A stretch of DNA of 64,000 bases, taken from contig NZ_NWMW01000001.1 of NCBI RefSeq assembly GCF_002351485.1, positions 62,001 through 126,000 on the forward strand, written 5' to 3'. Source of the DNA: Sphingomonas spermidinifaciens. GTDB taxonomy: Bacteria; Pseudomonadota; Alphaproteobacteria; Sphingomonadales; Sphingomonadaceae. Made by a program: the position numbers and the translations under genes. A model generated the notes under the pieces. The model searched no databases. It saw only the letters and a program-made list of their open reading frames with translations, and was not told the origin of the DNA. This document shows positions 26,614 to 36,011 of the stretch, piece after piece (within the stretch, counting starts at the first letter, position 1; every line of letters starts with the position of its first letter).

Positions 26614-27417
26614 ATGTTTGCAAGGTGGGCCGCCGTCGCGGCCGTGGCGCTGGCCGGTCCGGCCGCTGCGCAGGACAAGCCGGGCTTCAAGGACACGCCC
26701 GTGCTGCCGGGCGGCAAGTGGCGCGTTCATGACGCCGACCGGCCCTATCCGGCGGTGGTCGCGCCGGCACCGCAGCCGGGCGGCGCGCCCGCCGATGCGG
26801 TGGTGCTGTTCGACGGCACCTCGCTCGACGCCTGGCGGCCGAGCAAGGCGCTCTGGACGGTCCGGGACGGCGTCATGACCATTCCCAAGGGCGCGGGTCC
26901 CCTGACCACGAAGCAGAGCTTCGGCGACGTCCAGATGCATCTGGAGTTTCGCAGCCCCAATCCGCCGACGCGCACGTCGCAGGATCGCGGGAACAGCGGC
27001 ATCTGGTTCATGGAACGCTACGAGATCCAGATCCTCGATGGCCATGACAACCCGACCTATGCCGACGGCACGGTCGGCGCGGTCTATGGCTGGAAACCGC
27101 CGCTCGCCAACGCCTCGCGCAAGCCCGGCGAGTGGCAAAGCTACGACATCGTGTTCGAGCGGCCGCGCTTCGATGCGGCGGGCAAGCTCCTTCGTCCCGC
27201 CTACATCACCGCATTCCTGAACGGCGTACTCGTCCAGAATCATCAGGCGATGCTCGGCACCACCATCTGGCGGCAGATTGCGAAGTACGAGGCGCATGGC
27301 GATGCCGCGCCCATTCAGCTTCAGGATCACGACTCGCCCGTATCAATCCGCAACATCTGGGTGCGCCCGCTGCCCGAGGCGGCGATCGCGCAGGACCTGA
27401 CAGGAGAGGCCAAGTGA
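26614..27417 (+). CDS. DUF1080 / 3-keto-disaccharide hydrolase domain protein, secreted
   Basis: 267 residues. Sec signal MFARWAAVAAVALAGPAAAQ; GGGGAGT is the ribosome site (an in-frame GTG at 26611 is possible). The DUF1080 jelly-roll fold is seen in VVLFDGTSLDAWRP, WTVRDGVMTIPKGAGPL, FGDVQMHLEFRSP, GNSGIWFMERYEIQILDG and PIQLQDHDSPVSIRNIWVRP. Members of this family have been shown to hydrolyse 3-keto-disaccharides, which fits the dehydrogenase genes downstream. Its stop overlaps the GTG start of the next gene. Confidence 0.9.
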   Translation: MFARWAAVAAVALAGPAAAQDKPGFKDTPVLPGGKWRVHDADRPYPAVVAPAPQPGGAPADAVVLFDGTSLDAWRPSKALWTVRDGVMTIPKGAGPLTTKQSFGDVQMHLEFRSPNPPTRTSQDRGNSGIWFMERYEIQILDGHDNPTYADGTVGAVYGWKPPLANASRKPGEWQSYDIVFERPRFDAAGKLLRPAYITAFLNGVLVQNHQAMLGTTIWRQIAKYEAHGDAAPIQLQDHDSPVSIRNIWVRPLPEAAIAQDLTGEAK

Positions 27418-27995
27418 TTATCGACCGCAGAACCGCGCTGGCCGGCGTGGCCGCGATGTTCGGGGCAGGGGCGTTCGCGCCGATCGCCCGAGCCGCCACG
27501 GCAGCCGCACAGACCAAGGGTGCCGTCATTCCCGGGATCAGCGACGGGCCGCCGAGTGTGGCCGTGTTCACGCCCGCCCAGCGCACGCTGCTGACCGCGC
27601 TGTCGGAACGGGTGATCCCGACCACCGACACGCCGGGCGCGATCGCCGCGGGCGTGCCGCAGTATATCGAGAAACTGCTCGCCGACTGGTCCTATCCCAA
27701 GGAGCGCGAGCCGATCATTGCCGGGCTCGACGCGATCGACAAGCGATCGGTCGCCGACTTCAAGGTCGCTGGCGACAAGGCGTCGGCCAAGCAGCATGAC
27801 ACGCTGCTCACCTTGGCGATGAACGACCAGATCCCGGGCGGCAAGGCGTGGTTCGAGAACTTCCGCCAGCTCGTCATCACCGGTTATTACACGTCGGAAA
27901 TCGGCATCACGCAGGAGCGCGAATATCTGCCGGTTCCCGGCGAGTATAACGGTGCCTTCCCCTATGCCGGCGTCAACAAGGTCTACAGCTCGTGA
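27414..27995 (+). CDS. Gluconate 2-dehydrogenase subunit 3-like protein (Tat, small subunit)
   Basis: 193 residues from GTG 27414, which overlaps the previous stop. A Tat signal (DRRTALAGVAAMFGAGAFAP) precedes the gluconate-2-dehydrogenase subunit 3 domain: FTPAQRTLLTALSERVIPTT, DTPGAIAAGVPQYIEKLLADW, and ITGYYTSEIGITQEREYLPV near the C-terminus. In membrane FAD dehydrogenases this hitch-hiker subunit carries the signal-less GMC subunit through the Tat pore. The GMC enzyme two genes later lacks a signal, as expected for that role. Confidence 0.88.
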   Translation: MIIDRRTALAGVAAMFGAGAFAPIARAATAAAQTKGAVIPGISDGPPSVAVFTPAQRTLLTALSERVIPTTDTPGAIAAGVPQYIEKLLADWSYPKEREPIIAGLDAIDKRSVADFKVAGDKASAKQHDTLLTLAMNDQIPGGKAWFENFRQLVITGYYTSEIGITQEREYLPVPGEYNGAFPYAGVNKVYSS

Positions 27996-28825
27996 TCCAT
28001 CGTCGTACCCTGATCGGCGGCGCTGGCGGGGCGCTTGCGCTCGCGGCGATGCCGCGCCTTGCCGCGGGCGCGCAGCTTGGCGCCATAGGCCTCCAGCTCT
28101 ACACCGTGCGCGAGATCTTCCAGAAGGATCCGGTCAAGACGCTCGAGCAGGTCGCCCGCATCGGCTATCGCGAGGTCGAGTTCGGTGGCGGCGGCTATGA
28201 CGCGATGGACCACAAGCTGCTCCGCCGCACGATGGACCGCCTGCGGCTGAAGTCGCCGTCGGTGCACATCGGCTATGACGCGCTGCTCGCCGACCTGCCC
28301 AAGCAGGTGGCGATGGCGAAGACGCTGGGAGCCGACACGGTCGTGCTGCCGTACATGACCGACGAGTACCGCAACGAGGCCGGGTGGAAGGGGGCGCTGC
28401 CCAACATCAACCGCTTCGCGACCGAACTGAAGGCAGCGGGCCTCGGCTTCGCCTATCACAACCACGATTTCGAGTTCACGACGCGCATCGGCGACAAGTC
28501 GATGTACGACCTGCTGCTCGAGGCGACCGACCCGGCGCTGGTGAAGATCGAGCTCGATCTGTTCTGGGCGATCGTCGCGGGGCAGGACATGGAGGCGTTG
28601 CTCGATCGGCTGTCGCCACGGCTCTACGCCTATCACGTCAAGGATCGGCGCGCCGACGGCAACATGACCGCGGTCGGCACCGGCACCGTCGATTTCGGCG
28701 CGATCTTCGCCCGCCCGTCGAGCAAGGGCGTGCGCCACTTCTATGTCGAGAACGATCAGGCGCCTGCGCCCTATCTTCCCGACATCACCACCAGCTTCAA
28801 GACGCTCCGCGCGCTGCGTTACTGA
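27992..28825 (+). CDS. Tat-exported TIM-barrel sugar epimerase/isomerase
   Basis: 277 residues from GTG 27992 overlapping the previous stop (GTGA). A Tat-like signal MIHRRTLIGGAGGALALAAM leads an AP-endonuclease-2/IolE-type TIM barrel: IGLQLYTVREIFQKDP, VARIGYREVEFGGGG, ADTVVLPYM, GLGFAYHNHDFEF (metal His/Glu region), VKIELDLFWAIVAGQD, LYAYHVKDR, and VRHFYVENDQ. Such proteins are frequent beside glucoside 3-dehydrogenases, where they are proposed to act on 3-keto sugars (isomerisation or beta-elimination). Substrate inferred only. Confidence 0.87.
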   Translation: MIHRRTLIGGAGGALALAAMPRLAAGAQLGAIGLQLYTVREIFQKDPVKTLEQVARIGYREVEFGGGGYDAMDHKLLRRTMDRLRLKSPSVHIGYDALLADLPKQVAMAKTLGADTVVLPYMTDEYRNEAGWKGALPNINRFATELKAAGLGFAYHNHDFEFTTRIGDKSMYDLLLEATDPALVKIELDLFWAIVAGQDMEALLDRLSPRLYAYHVKDRRADGNMTAVGTGTVDFGAIFARPSSKGVRHFYVENDQAPAPYLPDITTSFKTLRALRY

Positions 28826-28845
28826 GCGCGTACCGGGAGGGATTT

Positions 28846-30525
28846 ATGCAGACGGCTTCGACCAACCGTTTCGATGCGATCGTCATCGGCTCGGGGATCA
28901 GCGGCGGGTTCGCCGCCAAGGAATTGACCGAAAAGGGCCTCAAGGTCCTGATGCTCGACCGCGGCGTGATGGTCGAGCACAGCGAGGGCTATGATTACGA
29001 GGGCAAGCCCGCCTTCGAGGTGCCGGCGCGCAACCGCATGCCCGAGCCGCTGCGCGACAGCGACTATTTTATCGCCCGCCACGGCTATGTCGCGCCGAGC
29101 AGCCGCAAGTTCTACAATGACGACCGGCTCAATCCCTACGCCTATGACGAGGGCAGCAAGTTCTATTGGATTCGCCCCGGCGCGGTGGGCGGCAAGTCGC
29201 TGATCTGGGGCCGCTGGAGCTTCCGCTGGGCCGAAGAGGACTTCGCCGCGAACAAGCGTGAGGGGATCGATGGTGTCTGGCCGATCGGCTATGACGATGT
29301 CGCGCCCTGGTACAGCCAGGTCGAGAAGTACATCGGCGTCTCGGGCTCGCGCGAGAACCTGCCCTATCTGCCCGATAGCGAATTCATGCCGCCTATGCCG
29401 ATGAACATCGCCGAGAAGTGGATGAAGGAGCGGCTCGAGGCCAAGTTCCCGGGCCGCAAGCTCATCAACACGCGCCTGTCGAACATCACCGTCGACAAGC
29501 CCGAGCAGAACCGCACCAAGTGCCAGCACCGCAACCAGTGCGGCAATGGCTGCTCGTTCGGCGCGTATTTTTCCACCCAGGCGGTGACGCTGCCCGCCGC
29601 GCGCGCGACGGGCCGCTTGACGCTCCAGTCCGATGCGGTCGTCACCAATCTCGAGTACGACCCCAGGGCCAAGCGCGTGACGGGTGTGCGCTATATCGAC
29701 GCCAAGACGGGTCAGGCCCAGGTCGTCAATGCCGGCCTCGTCTTTCTCTGTGCCTCGGCGATGGGGTCGGTTCAGATCCTGATGAACTCGCGCGCGCCGG
29801 GCAGCGAGAAGAGCTGGTTCGACAATAGCGGCACGCTCGGCCGCTATGTCATGGACCATATCTTCCGCGTCGGCGTGTCGGGCGACATCCCGGGCATGAC
29901 CGAGTATATCGAATATGGCCGGCGGCCCGGCGGCGTCTATATCCCGCGTTTCCGCAACATCGGCGGCGAGGAAGGCGTGGGGTTCAAGCGCGGCTATGGC
30001 TACCAGGGCGGCGCCAGCCGCAACCCGATGGGTCCGGTCGGCTTCGGGGCCGAGATGAAGCACGGGATGCGCAAATATAGCGGCTGGAACTTCGGAATGG
30101 GCGCGTTCGGCGAGTGCCTGCCCTACAGGGACAATCACGTGTCGCTCCATCCGTCGAAGGTCGACCGGTTCGGCGTGCCGCTGATGAAGTTCGACGTTAC
30201 CTTCCGTGAGAACGAGCTGAAGATGATGGCCGACGCCAAGGAGCAGGGTGAAAAGATGTTGCGCGAGGCCGGCCTCATCAACGTGTCGAGCTATGAGGGG
30301 GAGCACGTCCCCGGCGACGCGATTCACGAGATGGGCGGCGCGCGCATGGGCGCCGATCCGCGGGCGTCGGTGCTCAATGGGTGGAGCCAGGCACATGATG
30401 CGCCCAACCTCTATGTCACCGACGGTGCACAGATGGCATCGGTGGCGTGCGTCAATCCCTCGCTGACCTTCATGGCGCTGACGGTCCGCGCCGCCGACCA
30501 TGCAGTGAAGCAGCTGCGCACCTGA
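28846..30525 (+). CDS. GMC oxidoreductase, putative glucoside 3-dehydrogenase catalytic subunit
   Basis: 559 residues; GGGAGG precedes ATG 28846. FAD-binding motif AIVIGSGISGGFAAKELTEK, no signal peptide. A Cys cluster (KCQHRNQCGNGCSFG, near residue 225) is of the kind that holds an Fe-S cluster in related FAD sugar dehydrogenases. The C-terminal catalytic region has AIHEMGGARMG (catalytic His near 490) and VNPSLTFMALT (Asn). With the subunit-3-like protein this makes a two-part dehydrogenase oxidising a glycoside to the 3-keto form in the periplasm. No cytochrome c gene is present in the operon, so the electron acceptor is unclear. Confidence 0.88.
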   Translation: MQTASTNRFDAIVIGSGISGGFAAKELTEKGLKVLMLDRGVMVEHSEGYDYEGKPAFEVPARNRMPEPLRDSDYFIARHGYVAPSSRKFYNDDRLNPYAYDEGSKFYWIRPGAVGGKSLIWGRWSFRWAEEDFAANKREGIDGVWPIGYDDVAPWYSQVEKYIGVSGSRENLPYLPDSEFMPPMPMNIAEKWMKERLEAKFPGRKLINTRLSNITVDKPEQNRTKCQHRNQCGNGCSFGAYFSTQAVTLPAARATGRLTLQSDAVVTNLEYDPRAKRVTGVRYIDAKTGQAQVVNAGLVFLCASAMGSVQILMNSRAPGSEKSWFDNSGTLGRYVMDHIFRVGVSGDIPGMTEYIEYGRRPGGVYIPRFRNIGGEEGVGFKRGYGYQGGASRNPMGPVGFGAEMKHGMRKYSGWNFGMGAFGECLPYRDNHVSLHPSKVDRFGVPLMKFDVTFRENELKMMADAKEQGEKMLREAGLINVSSYEGEHVPGDAIHEMGGARMGADPRASVLNGWSQAHDAPNLYVTDGAQMASVACVNPSLTFMALTVRAADHAVKQLRT

Positions 30526-30530
30526 CCGAC

Positions 30531-30562
30531 CGCCGCCTGGGCCTTTCGGGGCTCAGGCGGCG
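30531..30562. terminator. Bidirectional hairpin between GMC gene and ABC-F gene
   Basis: CCGCCTG (30533-30539) pairs with CAGGCGG (30554-30560), extended by GCC/GGC with single mismatches and a TTTC-rich loop. It overlaps the ABC-F stop codon at 30553-30555 and lies 6 bases after the GMC stop, so it would act on both convergent transcripts. Confidence 0.5.
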
Positions 30563-32391
30563 ATCGCCTCCGCCGCCTCGCTCGCCTCGAGCCACGCCGC
30601 TTCCGCCGCCGCAACCGCGAGGTCGAGCTCGGCCCTGCGCTTCATCAGGTCGCCGACCGGCGCACCGGCTGTCGCCGGGTCCGCGAGCGTGCGATCGAGG
30701 GCCTCGCGCTCGGCGCTCAGCCTGGCGAGATCGCTCTCCGCTGCCTTCGCGCGCTGGCGCAGCGCCTTAAGCTGGTCGCGATCGAGGCCCGACTTCTTCT
30801 CGCCCCCGCGCGCCTCGGCCTTGGCCGGCGACTCCTTGCCGAGAATCATCGCGATATAGTCGTCGACCGACCCGTCGAAGTCGCGCGCGGTGCCGTTGTC
30901 GACCAGCACCAGCCGGTCGGCAGTCATCTCAATCATGTGGCGGTCATGGCTGACGATCACGACGGCGCCGGTATAGGCGTTGAGCGCCTGGATCAGTGCC
31001 TCTCGCGCATCGACGTCGAGGTGGTTGGTCGGCTCGTCGAGGATCAGCATGTGCGGTGCGTCGCGCGTGATGAGCGCCAATGCCAGCCGTGCCCGCTCGC
31101 CGCCCGACAGCTTGCCGACCTGCGTGGTGGCTTTCTGCCCCGCAAAGCCGAACCGCCCAAGCTGCGCCCGCACCGCGCCGGGCGACGCACCCTTCATCGC
31201 GATCGTCATGTGCTGAAGCGGCGTTTCATCGCGGTCCAGCTCCTCGACCTGATACTGCGTGAAATAGCCGACGCGCATCTTGCCGCTGGCGCTCATCCCG
31301 CCTTCCATCGTGGGCAGCTGTGCCGCCAGCAGCCGCGCCAGCGTCGTCTTGCCGTTGCCGTTACGGCCGAGCAGCGCCAGCCGGTCGTCGGGGTCGAGCC
31401 GAAGGTTGAGGCGGCGCAGGATCGGCACCGCGTCGTATCCGACCGCCGCCATGTCGAGCGTGACCAGTGGCGGGCGCAGTTCCTCGGGATCGGGAAAGCC
31501 GAAGGACAGCGTCGGATCGTCGATCAGCTCGGCGATCGGCTGCATCTTGGCCAGCATCTTGGCGCGCGCCTGCGCTTGCTTGGCGGTCGAGGCACGGGCG
31601 GAATTGCGGGCGACATAGTCCTGCAGCTTTTCACGCTCGGCCTGCTGCTTGGCGCGGGCGGAGGCGATCTGCGCCTGCCGTTCGGCCCGCTGCCGCTCGA
31701 AAGCGTCGTAGCCACCGGGATAGAGCGTCAGCTTGCCGCCGCCCAGATGCAGGATGTGGTCGACCACATTGTTGAGGAAGTCGCGCTCGTGGCTGACGAG
31801 CAGGATCGTCGCCGGATAGCTTTTGAGGAAGTCCTCGAGCCACATCACCGCTTCGAGGTCGAGGTGGTTCGACGGCTCGTCGAGAAGCAGCAGGTCGGGC
31901 TGTGAGAAGAGCAGGCTGGCAAGCGCCACGCGCATCTTCCACCCGCCCGAAAAGCTGTCGAGCGGGCGCTGCTGCATATCCTCGTCGAAGCCGAGGCCGA
32001 CGAGGATCTGCGCCGCACGCGACGGCGCGGTATAGGCGTCGATCGCGATCAGCCGCTCATAGACGTCGCCGAGCCGATCAGGGTCCTCGCACGTCTCGCT
32101 CTCGATCATCAGCGCAGCGCGCTCGGTATCGGCGGCGAGCACCGTTTCGAACGGCGTCCGGTCGCCCGCAGGGGCTTCCTGGGCGATGTAGCCGAGGCGC
32201 GCGCCGCGCGGCATGTCGATGCTGCCGGCATCGGCCTCGATCGCGCCGGTGATGGTACGCACCAGCGTCGTCTTGCCCGCGCCGTTGCGACCGATCAGGC
32301 CGATGCGGCCCTTGGGCGGCAGGCGCGCGCTGGCGCCGTCGATGATGGTCCGGCCGCCCAGGCGCACGGTCACGTCGTTGAGGTTGAGCAT
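30553..32391 (-). CDS. ABC-F family ATPase (Uup/YheS-like)
   Basis: 612 residues with two ABC cassettes and no membrane segment. First: GRNGAGKTT, LDSFSGGWKMRVALA, LLLLDEPSNHLD; second: GRNGNGKTT, VGKLSGGERARLALA, MLILDEPTNHLD. Between them is the long charged P-site tRNA interaction motif (ERQRAERQAQIASARAKQQA). The C-terminus is a coiled coil. ABC-F proteins bind the ribosomal E site and relieve stalling or antibiotic inhibition. ATG 32391 starts MLNLNDVTVRLG. Divergent from the hydantoinase operon by 62 bases. Confidence 0.93.
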   Translation of the reverse strand: MLNLNDVTVRLGGRTIIDGASARLPPKGRIGLIGRNGAGKTTLVRTITGAIEADAGSIDMPRGARLGYIAQEAPAGDRTPFETVLAADTERAALMIESETCEDPDRLGDVYERLIAIDAYTAPSRAAQILVGLGFDEDMQQRPLDSFSGGWKMRVALASLLFSQPDLLLLDEPSNHLDLEAVMWLEDFLKSYPATILLVSHERDFLNNVVDHILHLGGGKLTLYPGGYDAFERQRAERQAQIASARAKQQAEREKLQDYVARNSARASTAKQAQARAKMLAKMQPIAELIDDPTLSFGFPDPEELRPPLVTLDMAAVGYDAVPILRRLNLRLDPDDRLALLGRNGNGKTTLARLLAAQLPTMEGGMSASGKMRVGYFTQYQVEELDRDETPLQHMTIAMKGASPGAVRAQLGRFGFAGQKATTQVGKLSGGERARLALALITRDAPHMLILDEPTNHLDVDAREALIQALNAYTGAVVIVSHDRHMIEMTADRLVLVDNGTARDFDGSVDDYIAMILGKESPAKAEARGGEKKSGLDRDQLKALRQRAKAAESDLARLSAEREALDRTLADPATAGAPVGDLMKRRAELDLAVAAAEAAWLEASEAAEAIAA

Positions 32392-32453
32392 CGCCACCGC
32401 CTAGCAGGCGCGCGCAGCTTCCCCAAGCCTGCGAAGGATGTCAGACAGCGGCG

Positions 32454-35400
32454 ATGAGCGAATGGCGTTTCTGGATCGACCGCGGCGGCACCTTTACCGA
32501 TGTGGTGGCGCGGCGGCCAGATGGCACGCTGGCGACCGCCAAGCTCTTGTCCGAAGATCCCGCCCGCCGCCATGACGCGGCGGAGGCGGCGATCCGCGAG
32601 CTGACCGGCGTGGGCGACGGGCCGCTGCCGCCGTGCCGCATCCGCATCGGCACCACGATCGCCACCAACGCGCTGCTCGAACGCGCCGGTGAGCCGGTGT
32701 TGCTGGCCATTACCAGGGGCTTCGGGGACGCACTGACCATCGGCTATCAGGATCGGCCCGACATCTTCGCCCGCGACATCCGCCGCCCGCCGCCCTTGTT
32801 CGCGGAGGTGGTGGAGATCGACGAGCGCGTGGGCGAGGACGGCACGGTCCTGACCCCGCTCGACCACGGCGCGGCCGCCGCGGCGTTCGCCGGCGCGTAT
32901 AAAAGGGGCCTGCGCGCGGTTGCGATCGTCCTGATGCACGGGTGGAAGCACACCGCGCACGAAGCGGCGCTGGCCGAACTCGCCGCCGCGGCAGGGTTCA
33001 CCCAGGTCTCGGTCAGCCACCGCACCGCGCCACTCATCCGCCTTGTCGCGCGCGGCGACACGACGCTCGCCGATGCGTATCTCTCGCCCGTGCTGCGCCG
33101 CTATGTCGAGGGGCTGGAGGGGGCGCTGGGACCCGACCTCCTGTTCATGCAGTCGAGCGGCGGGCTGGTCGCGGGTTCTGGCTTTGGCGGCAAGGATGCG
33201 TTGCTCTCCGGCCCGGCGGGCGGGATCGTCGGCATGGCGCGAACTGCCGCGGCGGCAGGGTTCGACCGCGTCATCGGCTTCGACATGGGTGGTACCTCGA
33301 CCGATGTCTCGCTTTATGCCGGTACCTATGACCTGCGCTCTGACGCGGTGCTCGCGGGCGTGCGCGTCGCGGTGCCGATGATGCGGATCGACACCGTTGC
33401 CGCGGGCGGCGGGTCGATCTGCCATTTCGACGGCGGGCGGCTGCTCGTCGGCCCTGCGTCGGCGGGCGCCGATCCCGGCCCGGCCTGCTATCGCCGCGGC
33501 GGCCTGCTGACGATCACCGACTGCAACCTCGTTCTGGGCAAAATCCAGCCCACGCATTTTCCTGCGTTGTTCGGGCCGAACCGTGACCTGCCGCCCGACC
33601 GCGCTGCGTCCGAGGCTGCACTCGATGCGCTGCTCGATCAGGTCGAGGCGGCGACCGGCGACCGCCTGACCCGCGAAGCCGCTGCCGAGGGGCTGGTGGC
33701 GATCGCGGTCGCCAACATGGCGCGCGCAATCCGCGCCGTCTCCGTTGCGCGGGGCGAGGACCCGGCGGCCTATGCGCTCGCCTGTTTCGGCGGGGCGGGC
33801 GGGCAGCATGCCTGCCTCGTCGCCGATGCGCTGGGGATGCGACAGGTGCTCATTCACCCGCTCGCCGGGGTGCTGTCGGCGGTGGGCATCGGTCTGGCCG
33901 AGCGGAGCGTGGTGCGGGAAGCGACGCTCGGACTGCCGGTCGGCGATGCCGGTATTGCGACGGCGCTGCACCGCCTTGCCGACGACGCGCGAACCGCGCT
34001 GGTTGCGCACGGGGTCGCCGCGAAGGCGATCCGGATCGAGGCGGCGGCGCATCTCCGTTATGCGCGTGGCGACCAGACGATCGAGGTGCCCTGGGGCAGC
34101 TCCGACGCCATGGCCGCCGCCTTCGCCGGGGCACATCGCCAACGCTTCGGCTTCACCGGCGACGATGCCCTCGTCGCCGAGCGGCTGCGCGTCGAGGCGC
34201 GGGCGAGCGATGGTGAGGATTTGCCCGCCGCCGCGCTGCCCATCGAGACGGCCGCCCCGATCGATCGCGTCGCAATGTATCTCGCGGGCGCAAGCCACGA
34301 CGTGCCGGTCCATCGGCGCGAGGATCTCGCCGCCGACGCGCGCCTCTCAGGACCGGCGTTGATCCTCGACCCCGTGTCCACCGTCGTCGTCGAGCCGGGC
34401 TGGCAGGCGCGGGTGCTCGGCGAAGGGACGCTCCTGCTCGAACGCAGCGAAGCACCCGGTGTCGCGGCATCAAGCGAAGTCGCCGACCCTGTCAGGCTTG
34501 AAATCTTCGCGGGCCTTTTCATGGGCATCGCCGAGGAAATGGGCGCCGCCCTCCAGCGGAGTGCCGCCTCGGTCAACATCCGCGAACGGCTTGATTTCTC
34601 CTGTGCGATCTTCGATGCGGAAGGGGGCCTTGTTGCCAACGCCCCGCATATTCCGGTGCATCTGGGATCGATGGGCGAAAGTATCCGCACCGTCATCGCC
34701 AATCGGGCGGGGACGATGCGCGCGGGGGAGGTCTATGCCCTCAACGATCCCTATCGCGGAGGCACCCACCTGCCCGACATCACCGTTGTCATGCCGGTGT
34801 TCGCGGGTGGCGACGCACCCGCTTTCTATGTCGCAGCGCGCGGGCATCATGCCGATGTCGGTGGGACGACGCCCGGCTCGATGCCACCTGACAGCCGGAC
34901 GATCGCCGACGAGGGTGTGATCTTCGACGACGTGCTGATCGTCGCCAATGGCGTCATGCAGTCGGACGCGATCCGCACGCTGCTGGCGGGCGGGCCGCAT
35001 CCGGCGCGCAACATCGACCAGAACCTCGCCGATCTCGCCGCTCAGGTCGCCGCCTGCGCACGCGGCGCGGAGGGTCTCCGCCAACTTGCGGCGGAGCAGG
35101 GCGGGGCGGTGGTCACGCGCTACATGGCCCATGTCCAGGCGCATGCCGAGGCGATGGCGCGGCGGATGATCGCGGCGCTCGACGACGGCACCTTCGCCTA
35201 TGAACTTGACGACGGATCGGTGGTGAAGGTCGCCGTCCGCATCGACCGCGCGACGGGCGAGGCGCTGATCGACTTCACCGGGACGAGCGAGCAGCGCCCT
35301 AGCAACTTCAACGCCCCGCTCGCGGTCACGCGCGCCGCGGTCCTCTACGTCCTGCGGCTGCTGGTCGACGAGGCGGTGCCGCTCAACGAGGGGTTCCTGC

Positions 35401-36011
35401 GGCCCGTCACGCTGATCGTGCCCGAGGGGTCGATGCTCAACCCGCGCTTCCCCGCCGCAGTCGTCGCGGGCAATGTCGAGGTGAGCCAGGTCGTCACCGA
35501 CACGTTGCTCGGCGCGCTGGGGGCGATGGCGGGGAGCCAGGGGACGATGAACAACCTCACTTTCGGCGACGCGACCTATCAATATTACGAGACGATCGCC
35601 GGCGGCGCGGGCGCGGGACCGGGTCATCACGGCGCCGACGCGGTGCAGACCCACATGACCAACAGCCGCCTGACCGATCCCGAGGTGCTTGAAACACGCT
35701 ATCCCGTTCTGGTCGAGCAGTTCGCGATCCGGGGCGCGTCGGGCGGGACGGGCGAGTGGCGCGGCGGCGACGGCACGGTGCGGCGGCTGCGCTTCCTTGC
35801 GCCCTTGCGGGCCGGCATCCTCAGCAATCGCCGCGTGGTGCCGCCCTTTGGGCTGGCAGGAGGCGAAGGGGGCCGGGCGGGCGTCAACCGGGTCGAGCGG
35901 GCGGACGGCCAGATCGAGCCGCTCGGCTCGACCGCGATTGCCGACATGGCGCCGGGCGACGTGATCGTGATCGAAACGCCGGGTGGCGGCGGCTACGGAG
36001 CCGGCCGCTGA
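32454..36011 (+). CDS. Fused hydantoinase A/B, 5-oxoprolinase type
   Basis: 1185 residues, the length of fused ATP-dependent 5-oxoprolinases. Order: Hydant_A N-terminal (RFWIDRGGTFTDVVARRPDG), HyuA ATPase domain (GFDMGGTSTDVSLY near residue 280), then HyuB (about 680-1180) with ERLDFSCAIFDAEGGLVANA, HIPVHLGSMGESI, NDPYRGGTHLPDITVV, ARGHHADVGGTTPGSMPP and the Gly-rich end TPGGGGYGAG. It would use ATP to open 5-oxo-L-proline to glutamate, or another cyclic imide. The DUF969/DUF979/DUF2891 neighbours favour 5-oxoproline. Its stop overlaps the next start. Confidence 0.9.
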   Translation: MSEWRFWIDRGGTFTDVVARRPDGTLATAKLLSEDPARRHDAAEAAIRELTGVGDGPLPPCRIRIGTTIATNALLERAGEPVLLAITRGFGDALTIGYQDRPDIFARDIRRPPPLFAEVVEIDERVGEDGTVLTPLDHGAAAAAFAGAYKRGLRAVAIVLMHGWKHTAHEAALAELAAAAGFTQVSVSHRTAPLIRLVARGDTTLADAYLSPVLRRYVEGLEGALGPDLLFMQSSGGLVAGSGFGGKDALLSGPAGGIVGMARTAAAAGFDRVIGFDMGGTSTDVSLYAGTYDLRSDAVLAGVRVAVPMMRIDTVAAGGGSICHFDGGRLLVGPASAGADPGPACYRRGGLLTITDCNLVLGKIQPTHFPALFGPNRDLPPDRAASEAALDALLDQVEAATGDRLTREAAAEGLVAIAVANMARAIRAVSVARGEDPAAYALACFGGAGGQHACLVADALGMRQVLIHPLAGVLSAVGIGLAERSVVREATLGLPVGDAGIATALHRLADDARTALVAHGVAAKAIRIEAAAHLRYARGDQTIEVPWGSSDAMAAAFAGAHRQRFGFTGDDALVAERLRVEARASDGEDLPAAALPIETAAPIDRVAMYLAGASHDVPVHRREDLAADARLSGPALILDPVSTVVVEPGWQARVLGEGTLLLERSEAPGVAASSEVADPVRLEIFAGLFMGIAEEMGAALQRSAASVNIRERLDFSCAIFDAEGGLVANAPHIPVHLGSMGESIRTVIANRAGTMRAGEVYALNDPYRGGTHLPDITVVMPVFAGGDAPAFYVAARGHHADVGGTTPGSMPPDSRTIADEGVIFDDVLIVANGVMQSDAIRTLLAGGPHPARNIDQNLADLAAQVAACARGAEGLRQLAAEQGGAVVTRYMAHVQAHAEAMARRMIAALDDGTFAYELDDGSVVKVAVRIDRATGEALIDFTGTSEQRPSNFNAPLAVTRAAVLYVLRLLVDEAVPLNEGFLRPVTLIVPEGSMLNPRFPAAVVAGNVEVSQVVTDTLLGALGAMAGSQGTMNNLTFGDATYQYYETIAGGAGAGPGHHGADAVQTHMTNSRLTDPEVLETRYPVLVEQFAIRGASGGTGEWRGGDGTVRRLRFLAPLRAGILSNRRVVPPFGLAGGEGGRAGVNRVERADGQIEPLGSTAIADMAPGDVIVIETPGGGGYGAGR

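Noticed and set aside
32370..34313. Minus-strand open frame of about 650 codons opposite the hydantoinase gene
   Set aside because: Shadow; no domains, whereas the plus strand has the complete hydantoinase A/B motifs.
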